Below are positions 46,151 through 58,965 of a stretch of DNA of 64,000 nucleotides, one piece after another. The notes under the pieces were generated by a model. It was not told the DNA's origin and made no database searches. It saw only the letters and a list, made by a program, of their open reading frames with translations. The stretch is from Rhizopus sp. PT2906. Its lineage: Eukaryota; Mucoromycota; Mucoromycetes; Mucorales; Rhizopodaceae. The DNA lies in the NCBI GenBank assembly GCA_025529335.1, contig JAMYHX010000101.1:40436-104435 (forward strand), written 5' to 3'. A program made the position numbers and the translations under genes. Every line of letters begins with the position of its first letter. Position 1 is the first letter of the stretch.

Positions 46151-49100
46151 CTTTATTATTTGATTACGAAATTTCTCGCTGCAGGTCCCTGTAAGAATGC
46201 CGCACGTGTCCTTGAAAATGAACTAGCTCAGCATAAAGAACTACTTCCACACTCAATCAACTATGAAGGCAAAAAGGTGCCAATGACAATAGACCGACTA
46301 GTAAGAGCATAATACATCTTGTTATTAATTACTTATTTTTATCAACAATAGTCAAAAGAACATCCAAATATTAGTGATAACTATTTACTCGATTTATTGG
46401 AAAGATTACTAGATCATTTTAAAGAAACAGGTGATCCAAAGAAAGCTAGAGTAAGCGCTTTAAGACACGGAGATAGGTCTTTGATGACTATGCTTTCAGC
46501 ATTCATTCCCAAACAAGATGAAAAAAACCACTGTAATTATTTAAACATGACAAAAGAACAGCTTAGAGGATTATCCATTCGTAAGTGTGAAATCAACCTT
46601 ATTTAAATGGATTCTGACCAACATTAGATCGATTACTCATCGCAAGGGAATTGGGAGTCAAAGCGTTTAAAAAGAACCAAGTGCCAACCTCTTTATCCAC
46701 ATTTTATAGAGAAGTAAGAATGTTGATGTGTAGACTTATTCCTCACCTCTTCTTTTATTTTAGCTTGTTACTATCTCAGGTCATCGCAATCCAGTCTATT
46801 GTGTTGCTTTCGATAAAACAAACAGACGTTTATTTACAGTATGTGTTTATCTTGCCTCTTTAGGGCATTTAAATAACAATCTATAGGGAAGTGATGACTT
46901 TCTCGTCAAAGTATGGTGCGTTCGTACGGGCTACCTTATTCACACAATTAGAGGACACCAGAATATTATTACTGATATCGCCATTAATCAAGAAAACACA
47001 CTGATAGCAACTGCCTCTTCAGACGGGTGTGTACGTGTCTGGACTATGGATGAATATAAACCCATCATGTGCCTTCGACCGAATACAACAACAGTAAGAA
47101 AGTATATGAATTAAAGCATCACTTATCGATTATATTAATACATATAGATTAAACCATTTACAACTGTTAAATTTTCACCTTCACCTAGAAATGACACTCG
47201 TTATTTGATGGCAACAAATGAAGATGGACTGGCACGACTTTGGAGATGGGATAGAGATACCTTGGAATTCTTTGATGTAGATTCACCTATCGCCTTTAGT
47301 TGTAAATTTAGAGCTAGAGATCGTTTACGATGTTCTTCGTTCAACTATACTGGTACACAATTTGCAGTCGCTGGTGATGACGGATTTGTCTATGTATTCT
47401 CCACAATACCTGTTGAAGTAGTTTATGCAGGCACAACACCTAGTCACCATGATTCTTCAGCTAATCAGCATCAGTCTCAAGTGGGCAGAGGAAGACGAAG
47501 GGTACCAAGTGTTTTATTCCCTGATAAGAGTGGACACATACAATCACAGACAGTAGTACCCATTGGTATACTTGAAGGACATATGGGCAGTGTGACAGAT
47601 TTGGCATACAGCCATAATGGACAGAGAATACTTAGCGGGTAAGCTTAATACAAGAGATAAAGAATACGCTTTTTAATACTTGTTTAAAGTTGCCAAGACG
47701 GAACAGCCCGTATATGGCACTTTAATAAAACCACAGAGGAGTGGGAGTCGATCGTATGTAAGTATAAACAGTACATCACAGTCATTTATACTCACTGTTT
47801 TCAAAAGTGGACTTGAAACAGCCTATGGATGCGCCTGTTGTACAGTTTGAGGCTCCCAGTCATAAACAATCCAACATCAGCCATAAACGATATACAGACA
47901 CAGAAGAGTTTGGCTCATGTATACCCTTTGATGACAACGATGAAAGTATAAGCAGTATGGATCAAGATGTTGATGTAAATAATACAGCAGAGCAACCATC
48001 TTCAGCCATAAATCAGGTCAAAGTATCGATGATTGCTTGGAGCTCAGATGACAAATGGTGTATTGTGGCGTCAAACCAAGGGGAGATAAGAGTGTACTAT
48101 GCTTATGACGGTAGACCAGCATGTATGTTAAAGGGGCATCGAGGAGAAGTTTATGCACTAGACAATCATCCATTGGATCCCAGCACACTTTTGTCTGCTG
48201 GTTATGACGGAAATGTGATACTTTGGGATTTAGCTAGAATGAAGATGATTACTCGCCATCATCATGCTGGAAGAACCTTTACAGACTCTAAGTTTTCAAA
48301 AGATGGTAACAATATATACCCCTTTTTCTGTTGCTCCATGCTGATTTTGTCTCTACATGTAGGTATGAAATACGCCATTACGGATGAAGAGGGGCATTGT
48401 ACTTTATATGGTATTGGAGGCCTAGAGAAGGATTATGAGCAAGTCCGTAGCTGGGAAAGGGGGCAATATTTTATGTCTGACTATCAAGCTCTTCGTTATT
48501 TCACGGACGGCAGTTTTGTTGATGAGGCCACTCAACAGATGCCATATGCTTTACCTCCTTCTTCCATAATCGACTTGCAAGGCGTTGCTTATCCAAATCA
48601 AAAGAAATTGGGTTATGGTAAGATATACTTCCATTGACCGTACTGTTACTTACTCTCTATCCCATAGGCAGAAATATTCCTACTGTATCTGAAACATTTG
48701 AACTTGAAGATATGAAGAGAAGTGCATGTTATGCAATGGAAGAAGAGGAGTAAGTAGCAAATCAGCTTTGAAATGAACAGCCTTTCTTATGTTATCTTAG
48801 AATGCGAAAAGTTAAAGCGATTAAGCTGCCATCATTAGACCGTGCAACTATTGCACGAAAAAGACGCGACTTTGTCAAATCAAGCGATGAAGAAGAAGCA
48901 GAGCTGGCAGCCAATACACCCTTTCAGTTTCCTCCTCCATTACAGCCATTCTTGCTTCCTGACGACTCTGAGGATGAAGATTACCGTGAAGACGGTCCTG
49001 ATAACGCAGCTTATGCTTCTAGCGGTGAGAGTAGCGAAGAAGCTGGCTCGGATGATTTTGTGGCTAGAGATGATCAAGCAGAAAGTGATGCTGATCAAGA

Positions 49101-51127
49101 GGAAGAAGGTCCAGTGACTAGAAGCAGAGCAGGACAAAGACGACCTTCACCATCACCTATCAGAGGTCCTAGTAGTAGAGGCACAGTGTCTAGTACGCGA
49201 AGAACAAATGCGCCCAGAAGACGGGGACGTCCAAGACTTAACAGAGATAATATGCGTGGTACAGGTCGAAGAGGCCGTCCTTCCCGTAAGCGAAATAGAT
49301 CAGATGACGAGGAAGAGGAGCCTGTAAGGCCTCGATTTAGACGACGATTAGCACATGTATCATATTTGGAAAGCGACCCTGATGACATAGAGGATGAAGA
49401 GGAGGAGGAGGAAAATGAATATGTCACTGTTGACGAAGTGAATGACGATCAAATGGAAGTGTTTGTGAACGTTGAAAGTCCGAATAGAATACAGAGAGAG
49501 AATAGTTACCCAATAGCATCGAGTAGCCATAGTGCTTATGATACAAGAGGTGGGGGTTCAGGCATTACCACTCGTAGTTCTGCTAGCCATACTTATACTG
49601 ATGAGCAAGAAGACCGCAAAGGGAAAAGGATTCTGCGCTCTATGGCTAACGATGTTGATAACCATGAAGATAATCATGGTCCATTGAGTCCTTATTCATT
49701 CAGGTCACATCAAAATGGTATTGGTAGTTCATCCTCGATCAGTACACATCCACCACGTCCTAAACGAACACGCTCTCAACAGATGGAGCCACCTAAACCC
49801 CCTGTTCAGTCAAAAACAACTGCCAAACGAGTAGGGAAGCAGCGTGGTTTCCCAAGGATATTGTCTAAAGATGAAATTGAATTGTTCGAGCCAATACCTT
49901 GGATTAAAAACGTTGAGCGATCTGTGTCGAAATATTTACCACAGACAGGCGACCATATTGTGATCCTAACAGAAGGACATCGACAGTACCTGAGGCAATC
50001 AGAAATGAAGGATCTCTTTGATGAGAAGCATGGTGTGATCGATCGACATGAGCCTGTTATCTTTGCTCAAGTGGCTGGCATGAGCTGGCAAGTAGGCCCT
50101 CCTACCTACTGTAAGCTCAAGGTATCTCTCCTTCGTTTACAAAACCTGCAGCAAGTCCTATCACACCAAGCTGCTCCTAACTGGGTATCATTGCATAGAG
50201 AAGAAGTAATTGACTATTCTGATGAAGATGGATGTCCTGAATTTATTATCCTTTGGGAAAGATTCTATGCATCCATGGATGTATTCCGTAACCTTCAAGT
50301 TGGACAAGCCGTGGATGCTGTTTATGATGAAAGTGGTACATATAGTGGCACAATAGCTAGTCTTAACCAAAAAGGACTGCAATGGAGACAGGCCAACTTA
50401 CCTAGTCCCTGGACATACTTTCATGTCGTCTGGGATGATCCAAACTCTAAGCCTGATGATATGTGTCCTTGGGAATTAGTGCCACATGGTGAAAACTTTT
50501 ATGATAAATATGATGTCGGACCAAGGCTTACGAACGAAGAAATAAAGAGAGCCAAAGACATCCTCATTTGGCTAGCAAGTTCAGAAGACTTTGCACTCTA
50601 TGTACAACAAGTGGATTATTATCAATATCCTTCTTATCTTACAATTGTTCCTTACCCTGTCTGTCTGGATATGGTCCTAGAAAGATTAGAAAATGGATTT
50701 TACAGATCGAAACAGGTAATGATGCTCATGAAAGCAAATCTCTTACTAATACTCTTCTTAGGGCGTCATTGATGATATAGAACTTATCAAAAAGAACGCA
50801 ATGCGTTATAATGATGAATCGTCAGCCGCTCATAAGAATGCTATTAGAATGGCAAACTTTTTTAAAACACGCTTCATGAGTAAGTTAAATACAACATCAG
50901 TAAAGTATTTACTAACTGGAAATAAAGACCCTCGTATGCCATTATCTTGGGCAAAGGGTGGTGGCAGGAAGAAGGCAATCGTTGATAAATCAGACGACGA
51001 GTATCAAGAAGAACTACAAAGGGAAGAAGAATCGGAGGAAGAACCTGTTTTAAGGAGAACAAGACGGTCCACAGGAAATTCTGATGATGATGAAGACTTT
51101 ATTGTGGATGATGATGATTATGATTAG
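46151..51127 (+). CDS. BRWD/PHIP-type WD40-repeat and bromodomain protein (5' end unresolved)
   Basis: Exons: 46151-46300, 46352-46580, 46628-46713, 46764-46838, 46887-47093, 47148-47638, 47690-47757, 47808-48305, 48363-48617, 48668-48749, 48801-50715 and 50762-51127, all in phase. The first listed exon starts mid-protein (LYYLITKFLAAGPC), so an earlier exon is missing. Order: N-terminal helical domain, WD40 propeller (SGHRNPVYCVAFD, GSDDFLVKVWCVRTG, GCQDGTARIWHF, LKGHRGEVYALDNHP), a disordered acidic/basic region with RGRP AT-hook-like words, a beta-rich module (AQVAGMSWQVGPPTYCKL) and a bromodomain (PYPVCLDMVLERLENGFY, acetyl-lysine Asn in MRYNDES). Known: BRWD/PHIP proteins read histone marks and serve as CRL4 ubiquitin-ligase receptors. 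The tail is acidic. Confidence 0.88.
48306..48362 (+). other. 57-nt stopless intron in the WD40 region
   Basis: GTAACA donor, TGCTGAT branch-like word and TGTAG acceptor. It is a multiple of three with no stop. Removing it restores SKDGMKYAITDEEG, continuous with the propeller; retention would insert 19 hydrophobic residues. Confidence 0.7.
50880..50927 (+). other. Possible 48-nt stopless intron after the bromodomain
   Basis: Strong GTAAGT donor, a perfect TACTAAC branch word and an AAATAAAG end. The length is a multiple of three without a stop, so both forms are in frame. The CDS entry leaves it as coding. Confidence 0.5.
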
Positions 51128-51216
51128 TGAGATCATTGAATCTTGCATGTAAATAAACACTTGATCAGCTATAAAAAAACCACGTAGCTATGTTTATGAA
51201 ATGGTTTGTATTTTAT

Positions 51217-52030
51217 TTACATACCCTTGATGTATGCAGGGTTTGCTTTAAAAACATTTTGGATAATGGAAATGATATTTTCAAGAGCTTCGAGCCATGC
51301 TTTCATTTGAGCCATAGCAGCGTCATTGACAACGCCAATCTTTTCATAAAAGTCCTTACGGTAAGGACAAGCTTTCATTGCAAGCTGTTACAAAAAAAAA
51401 TTAAAGCCTGCTCATGTTAACAAAGGTAGAACTTACAGCAAAAACAGGACGAACAATGATACTATGGTACTTCTTAAGTGTTTGTTCATAAGCCTTTGTG
51501 AAGGAAGTATTCAATTCTTCAGCAGGATCTGACAAGCTACGACGTAAAGCTTGTGCAGTAAAATCGAGACCTCTTTTGTAAAGAGTTTAATAAAATATCC
51601 TATTTCACGCTTATTTTTTTACCTTGTCAACCAGAGGAGACCTTCTGTAGCTACTCTCTTCTTCTCGGGGGCTTCATTCTTCATTAATTCTTCCAATGTA
51701 TTATTGGCTGTAGGATTCGACAGATAACGATCTCTGATTTTCTATTTTTGCATCACTTATGTAAGTATTTGGCTCATCCAATGAGCAAACACACGTTTAC
51801 CTTAATATTACCGTTCATGTCATTTTGAACAACTGAGAAAGCAGCAGAACCGAGCAAGTCTGTGAACAAGAAACACGAGATGAGCAAAGGCTGCGATAAC
51901 TTCTCCATATTTATACTATACCAAAAAGCTTAACAAGTCCTTCTGTAGCTTCCAAGAATTGTTCAGTATCGACACCTTTGCTAGTGTCAACATCAGTGTA
52001 AGAGCGCTTGAGAGTTTCAAAATAGGTCAT
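51217..52030 (-). CDS. Glycolipid transfer protein (GLTP/HET-C2 type)
   Basis: Exons 52030-51922, 51859-51801, 51741-51623, 51572-51437 and 51384-51217, in phase; 196 aa, the usual GLTP length. Seen: an all-helical sequence with the sugar-headgroup residues of the family: Asp, Asn and Lys of NDMNGNIKKIRD, Trp in TEGLLWLTRGLDF and His in KKYHSIIVRPVFALAMKACP. Known: GLTP-fold proteins move glycosphingolipids between membranes in the cytosol; HET-C2 of Podospora is the fungal prototype and is also known from heterokaryon incompatibility. Transfer of glucosylceramide-type lipids is the likely role. The start ATG begins the conserved family N-terminus (MTYFETLKRSY). Confidence 0.93.
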
Positions 52031-54141
52031 TGCGTTTGTTGGGAGGAAAAGAAAGTAGAGTTAAGGAGAAAGCCGCTTTTTATTTATTAAATATTGAAAA
52101 TTTGAAGAACCGCATACGGTCTTTTCCCCATCATGTTGTCACAACTTGGAAATTCACTTGTCTCTAAGTTGAATTCTATACAAGAATTAAATATAAAGCG
52201 CTAAGCCATCTTTTGTTTTACTGTAATTAAATGATGTTTATTAGCATTGAGACATTTAGAGTATAAAATATCATTATAGTACGACACGTTTCCTTGGCAA
52301 CACAAGCATAAAATGCTACTATAAATACATACAGTGAAGCTTGATATTTTCATGAGCGAGTCGCCTGTTAGGAATTCAGATACCGACTCTGGATTTCTGT
52401 AGCAAGCGTTAAAAGATATGCTATCAGACAAACTCTTCTTTTTAGCATTTTCCTTAGACACAGTTAAAAGCATATAAATATCATAACAAACAATAATAAG
52501 GGACAAGAAATCTGATCTTACAAAAAAATAATAGCAAAAAGTCTCTTTTATTCTCTGAATTTATTAATATTTGTGTTAAATATTGAGTACGCTTGTAATT
52601 AATACAGAGGCCATCTATAAATCCTGGCTACGTTCGAGTTTGATATGGCTTTCTCCTCACTACTCCCAAGATCTGGCTTGCACAATCAGTATGTTTAGTT
52701 TTACTACGGCTGGGGTAGACAGCACATGATTGGAGTATTCACTGTTCCTAATCCCCCCCCTTCTTTCTTCTTTGTATTCATTTTATATGGTTATCCTTTT
52801 TCTTTTTATTCTATTCGCCTTGCTTTGATTTCTACTATTTAATTAGGAACGTAATTCACTTAGCATTTTTTTTTGGTGAACACTACATGCACCAGAAAAC
52901 ACACCAGAAAATAAGCTAAATAATGTAAGTACAAGTTATCATAATTGCATGGGATTGATCAAACTGACAACATAAAATTAGAATAACATTTCTTTTTATC
53001 TCTCCTTCTTCCAAAAAAATACTAATCAAGACAGTAACTTCATAAAGCCATGTTTAGCTTGGCGCTGCACATTGGATAGCCTTATTGGGCGACATCATAG
53101 GTAATGAGCAGAGGTAGTGCCTGTAGTATTAGTCTAATCTCTACTGTATTTCCTGGTGCATGTAGTGTTTTCCCGTATATGCCGCCCATATTTCCTCAAA
53201 GAGTTTTTAAAAACAGATATAATCAATAGGAACTCATTATACCAGCCCTTACCTGACATCAACTATCCTCTCTTAAACCAAAAAAAATCCTGTCAGCAAA
53301 CCAGTTGATATGAGTTCAATCAACAACATCATTTTGTCCGCTGCTTCAAAGTTCATTGAATACGTAAGTTGCTTTGGAGACAACTATCTTCTGGTCACAC
53401 AATTAGACGCATTCTTGAGGAATGATGTGGATGTCGATAATTGTGCTCTAGATACCATGAGGATGGCCTCGATTTCCTTAGGAGTATAAGACCAAGCTTA
53501 AACGGGAAGATTGTTGTCGTCATTGACGCAGCGATCAATCTCGTAAGCGGTCGCCGAATTTCGTACAATCCACAGGTAACTGTAGATGGTACATTGGCTA
53601 CTACTTTGTACAATGAAGTCATCAAGTACAGATGCAATCTAGCCAACTCGAACAACGTTCTTCATGAAGCATTTTTAATGTAAAAATATATTTTTTTTAA
53701 AAGGATAAATTGAAGCCATGCTTTATGAATATGACAACAAAGAGTAAGTCGAGTATACTGTTCTAATAGACAATATGATTGTCCTTGTCACACAGCATAT
53801 TAATTAAGGATGTGTTGAGAGACTGTGGGCTGTCATTTTATATGTGATACAGCCAAGTTTAGAGCGCCTTGTCTAGGCATACTTTAAAGTTGGTTGCATT
53901 TTCCATTTTCTGCTTGATCTTTAATGGAATCTCTTAGAAAATACCTTTAGTATAGCAAAGCTTTGTTTATTATTGACTCTTCTTTCTCGGAATAAAGCAT
54001 TGAACAGTGGCGCCTATAAGCACCAGATTACATACTTTTTTTTTTTTCAAAAGCTCATGTAGAAACACAACCTTCCGTCTCGACGAAAAATACACATAGT
54101 TTGGCAGTAATAAGCATAAGAATTATTATAAGTAAGTACTT
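52031..54141. other. Long intergenic region with one decayed coding piece
   Basis: About 2.1 kb. It should include the GLTP promoter (right of 52030) and the 3' flank of the DPP4 gene. AT-rich, with C-runs near 52755. Apart from the remnant at 53310-53683 nothing coding is convincing. Confidence 0.45.
53310..53683 (+). pseudogene. Decayed coding remnant, unknown
   Basis: An ATG-started stretch MSSINNIILSAASKFIEY with a GTAAGT word. Then, after in-frame stops near 53420, an 80-codon open frame (53441-53683) with YHEDGLDFLRSIRPSLNGK and DAAINLVSGRRISYNPQVT. Frames before and after the candidate intron do not join without stops. No family recognised. Confidence 0.3.
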
Positions 54142-57100
54142 TTAATGCTCAGAAGATGTTAATGGTCCAGAAAAGTGGCCATTCAGCTCTTTTCGAACAT
54201 GAAGATACTCTTTCCCTCCAAAACTATACAATTATTTTAGCAAAAATGTATACCTACAGGCTCGTTATATCATTTTACCTTTCCCAGAGAAAGTTGGTGA
54301 GTAGATAATAAAGGTTTTGATTGGCATTTCCATGGTCTATATTATGGTCACTGTCGGGGAAATACTGAACTTGATAATTGTGGACATTTGCTTGTATTAG
54401 CTTATTGACCAAAACAGCGCTATTCTGAAAGTGAACTATACAAAAGCGTTTAATATAAAATAATAGCTAGATATTGGTTGAATTCATCATTACCATTATC
54501 ATCAGCCGTGCCATGGACCAAAAAGAATTTCGCATTATTGAATCCTTCCATATTATTCACTGCACTTTTGTTATATCCATCAGGGTTCATTTGAGGCGTC
54601 AGCATATACCGTTCAGTGTAGATAGAATCTGTGAATGAACCCTTTTAATACAAATGAACCCCCCTTTTTTGTTTGTTCTTTACCATAATACCGCCAATCA
54701 GTAACTGGTGCAACGGCCATTCCAGCAATGAACAATCCACTATTTGCTTCGATGACTTTAGATGTCAGATAACCTCCATAAGACTAACAAAACCAAAATT
54801 AACTGCAAGTTCACTAAAAGATGATTACGCGTACTTACCCAACCCCAAATAGCAATGCGCGCGGGATCTACATATTCAAGCGATGCCCAGTGTCTATTGA
54901 TGCATAATATTAAGAAAAACTGCTTACGACATAATTACTTGTACTTTACTTTGCTGCGTTAATTTGATCGATTGTTTCAAGCTCTCCCAATCTACCTTTT
55001 ACACCTACTCTATATTTTCTTCCTTTAAACCCTGTTCCTCTTCCATCAACCTAATAGGATCATAAGTCAGCTCTGCTAATCAAATCTTTAATATGGTACA
55101 TTACGTTCACCACGATATAGCCCAGCTTGCTTGCCAAAAATGTGCTCCAGTTGAGTTCAAATGTATATGCAGCAGTCTGAGATCCTGGGCCACCGTAAAC
55201 TTGAAATAGAACTGGGTATTTTTTTGTCGCATCAAAGTCAGGCGGTAGCAGTTCCCTCGCATCCATACTCACTCCTCCACTTTTAACAGTCACCATACGC
55301 GCCTTGGGAAGCTCATAGTTGCTTATCAGCTCTTTAAGGGCGCTGTTGTCCTGTAGTACCTTTTCAAATTTAGGGTTATCAACACTTTTAACAACGGAGG
55401 TTGGTACATCTGGTCCCATATAATCCAATACATAGTATCCGCTGAGGGATGAGAATGAAGCTGAATAATATGCATGTTGCGTAGGGTCATCGGAACAAGT
55501 TAAGCACATCTTTGTAGAGCTTGGGTTTGTGCTGTTCAGGTTTATTCTATACAGATGACGTTCCAGATGCGATTGTTCGGTGGAAATGTAATGCCTATCA
55601 AGATGATGTTAGTTTCAGTTAAATGATGAAGCAAGTTTATATTACAAAAAGTTTCTTTTGCGGTCTATGACAATTGTTCTTGGTATCACTTCGTATTTGC
55701 CTACTGTCAACCACGTTGTATGCTTGCTCTTTTTGGCTCCTATTTTAATTACAGCAAGATGCATAAACCCCTTTCCATTGTCGACTAGGTCTATATAGGA
55801 TATAAGAGGATAGCTCTCTTTACTATAGCTTGTGGATAGGTATATCATTGACTGAGAAGATTCAATCCACCCATCATCTGCTGGCTTATAAGTTCGTACG
55901 TTTTCTATTACTGCCCCGCTCTTGTTGAAAGTGACTAGTGAAGTCAATTCAATATCCTGAACACGGTTTGTTTGCTTGAACAACAGATGTGTACTAGAGT
56001 TAGTTGCCCAAAGGACATCTGTAATTATTCTGTCTGTTTCATTAAACTCTTTAAAATTTGATGTTATATTTGCCGTAATATTCATAGCAGAGTTGCTAGT
56101 GAGGACTACAGATGTATTGGATAATAAAGAATGAACATGAAGAGAAACCTGTGGATTAGGAGCACCAGGCTAATATATATCTGTGAATAAATACTCTATT
56201 AATCGGCCCAAGCTTACCTTTGGATATTTGACCACTGTTTCTTCAGGATAAATGCTATTTTCTTGAGTATAATGTTGTAAACGGATATCATGCACATTCG
56301 TCTCATTTGATCTTAAATAAGCAATATGCGTCGAATCAGGAGACCACCACATAGCAAGATTACTGTCAAATACTTCCTCTTCATAAACCCAATCAAGAAC
56401 ACCATTAAATATTGTACTTGATCCATCGTATGTAATTCTAGTATGATTCACTAGGTTTGTCACATACAGATCATTGTTCATAACATAAGCCTAATACGTT
56501 CATGATTAGATGAGTCTTTTTGTTAATATATATGCATATTACGAGCTGATGCCCTGAGGGGCTCCAAAGTGATTGGGATATGGCGGGTGTTGAATGAATA
56601 GTAGACATGTTGTTTAATGGTAACAATGACTGTCTTGCTATATCAAATATGTAAACGTTTGAAAGTGTCGAGTGTCTCCATTGTTTTGTCAAATTCGTTG
56701 TGAATAGTACATATTGGTTATCATTGGATATCTCATATGAATAATAAGTTATTGGATTGTTGTTAACTTTCTAATCATACAAGTATTAGCTATCAGTATT
56801 AGTATAAGCTTGTAAATATTTACTAGTCTTGATCCATCAACAAGTATCTTCTGATTATCATCTTCAATTGATTCCATGATTATGCTGCCTGTTAATGGTT
56901 CTATGTATGTATGTAGACCGTCCTTTGAATCTATAAAATATGCCTATGTGTTAATGCGTAAAATACAAGGTCAGCTATTATGCATCTACCATGATGGACC
57001 CATTTCAAGTCTGCTGATTTAGGGAAGAATGATGTATTATACAAGTCAGGAAAGTCTATATGTTTTGCTTTGTTTGATTGCTGATCAATGCTTTCTATGA

Positions 57101-57579
57101 GCTGAATTAGTCTTCTATGTTTAAAGAAAGAATAGACAAGTACCTGAACTAATCTGACTCAATCCAATAATCCATATGAGCCATAACAGTAAAAGAAATA
57201 TCAGAAAACCGATGCAGATCCATTTTTTACTTGCTTTCTATTATATATTCTGCTTAGTATTTATTAAGTAGACCGTTTTATCTACCTTTTGCTTGTTTAG
57301 TATATTCTTATGCACTTCACCTCCTTCTATATCATTACTGCTGTTCTCGTTATTGTTGACTAAACTTTGCTCTGCTTCGTCCCCTTCAAAATTTCTCTGT
57401 TCATAATTGTATTTATAGCCTTCGTCTATGCTCATTGTGCTGTCACTGCCGTTGTCGTCACTAGTAATATCGAGTATATTTAAACTATTTCGACCGTCTA
57501 CTTGTGCAATATAAGAATCTAAGTCGACAACTTCTCTCATTTCATATTCATTAGTTTGTTTGTTTGACCAAAGAGACAT
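54142..57579 (-). CDS. Dipeptidyl peptidase IV, type II membrane serine peptidase (S9B)
   Basis: Fourteen exons: 57579-57286, 57237-57144, 57094-56990, 56930-56824, 56770-56543, 56490-56218, 56169-55646, 55594-55105, 55050-54950, 54893-54839, 54783-54684, 54628-54494, 54435-54279 and 54223-54142. All are in phase; 914 aa. Seen: an acidic cytosolic N-terminus (about 98 residues), one membrane helix (FLIFLLLLWLIWIIGL), a beta-propeller (VYEEEVF with the paired Glu, WWSPDSTHIAYLR, PADDGWIE) and the catalytic domain: VYGGPGSQ, VDGRGTGFKGR, the nucleophile GWSYGGY, Asp in HGTADDNVHF and His in DSDHNIDHGN. The triad is complete. Known fungal relatives are Ste13/Dap2 (Golgi and vacuole) and secreted DPP IV, which remove X-Pro or X-Ala dipeptides. 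The acidic N-terminal tail suggests endosomal/Golgi or vacuolar sorting. Confidence 0.95.
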
Positions 57580-57863
57580 TATGAAATGACAACAAAAGAG
57601 AGAGAGAGAAAGAAAAAAAGAAAGAAATAATAATTTACCTTTTTATTTTTTTAGTTCAGGGCAGATGAATAAATAGGGCGAGTATACACAAAAGAAAAAA
57701 AAAAAAAAAAAAAGAAAAAAAAAGGGAAATATATACATATACATCATCGTATGAGGAGTTTAACTGAACATCACTCCTCCCCCTTTTCTCCTCCCTTTTT
57801 TAATAAGACACGTAGCAATCTTTCTTGGCTTTTTTGGAACTAAATTTAAACACTCGAATTGCC
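57580..57863. other. Purine-rich spacer
   Basis: Contains an (AG)n tract (57598-57632) and an A-rich tract of about 35 bases (57691-57725). It sits directly 5' of the DPP4 ATG, so it is likely promoter/leader. No gene. Confidence 0.45.
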
Positions 57864-58530
57864 TTAAAAGTAAGAATGAAGTTTCACTTGAATACAACTT
57901 GTCTTTCTTCCATTTCCTTGATCCATTGTAAATGTTTCTACTTCTAATAGACTTATATAAGCCAATTGTTTGTTCAGTTCAGAATTTACCTTCATGAACA
58001 CCTATTTTTCTATCTTGAAGGATGGTTACTATGGAAACAACGTCTACTATGGCTGTATCCATGCCGACAACAGTTATTATGTCATACAATTTAAGCGACC
58101 TATTAATCTGACTCACTATTATTATTATCCCAGCCTGTCCATTGTGTATTACTCTATTTACCCAATCAATGTATCTTTCGTATCCATGCTCTAATTGCTT
58201 TTCATTCCTATACATAGGATTGATGGCTGCTTCTATGGCAATAAATTTGGCTTCTTGCTTAAACTGATCCTCTAGACTAGTTGTCTCTTGACGAGAAAGC
58301 CTCCTCTTGTTAGTTTCTGGTTTTTGTTTCTTGCTGCTAGAATTCCCTTTCTTTTTACTTGTTCCTTGCTTTTTTGCATTACTCGTATTGTCTTTGAGTG
58401 GTTGTTTTTTACTGTTATCTGCGATGCCTGCCTTATGATGACTACTGCTACGTCTTCTTTCCTTATCTTTTTTAGAAGAGCTACTTTCAGCTAATACTGG
58501 TTTGAATTCATTAGCTAAGGGATTCAGCAT
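57864..58530 (-). CDS. PAM2-motif protein, Lys/Ser-rich
   Basis: The first ATG is 58530. Without splicing the frame runs to 57979 (183 aa). A likely intron 57989-57944 (GTAAAT, TATTAG) leads to a second exon 57943-57864 and 206 aa. Seen at the very N-terminus: MLNPLANEFKPVL, a good match to the PAM2 motif (LNxxAxEFxP) that binds the MLLE domain of poly(A)-binding protein. Then a Lys/Ser-rich disordered region (SSKKDKERRRSSSHHK, KKQGTSKKKGNSSSKKQK) and a more ordered part (EAKFIAIEAAINPMYRNEKQ, HGYERYIDWVNRV). Known: PAM2 proteins act in mRNA deadenylation, translation or RNA transport. The partner and exact role here are inference; the C-terminal exon structure is uncertain. Confidence 0.6.
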
Positions 58531-58965
58531 GTCAAAAGATCTAAATTGAAAGCAGTAGATGCCGTAGTCAAACAAAATGTTTATAGTTAAACTCTTTATT
58601 TAAATTCAGATTGCACCAAGTCATGCATCTTTTTTGCTTACAGAGCCAATGATGAGTGAATGGATGAAAGGGGAGTATGTATCATGTACTCTATAAGTTA
58701 CTGAGAATTGGCAATATACACTGAACAATGATGCCTTTGTTTGTTGATCTCGATCATTTGTACACATAAATTTAATATAAATATATGTCTTTGCATGATT
58801 CCTTACAGAGAAAGAGAGAATAAATACAAAAGGAAACCATCGACTCTCTATTCACTGTAGTTCTTTGTAATATTTGGATCAAACAAGTATATTCAGTCAA
58901 GTTCGGTTTTGAACTTTTAAACCTGCTGCTCTATTCCCGCTTTTTCCTTTTTTTTATACTTGTCC
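58531..58965. other. Divergent promoter region
   Basis: About 430 bases between the divergent PAM2 and ABC transporter genes, AT-rich, with a pyrimidine-rich stretch just before 58966. No coding feature. Confidence 0.5.
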
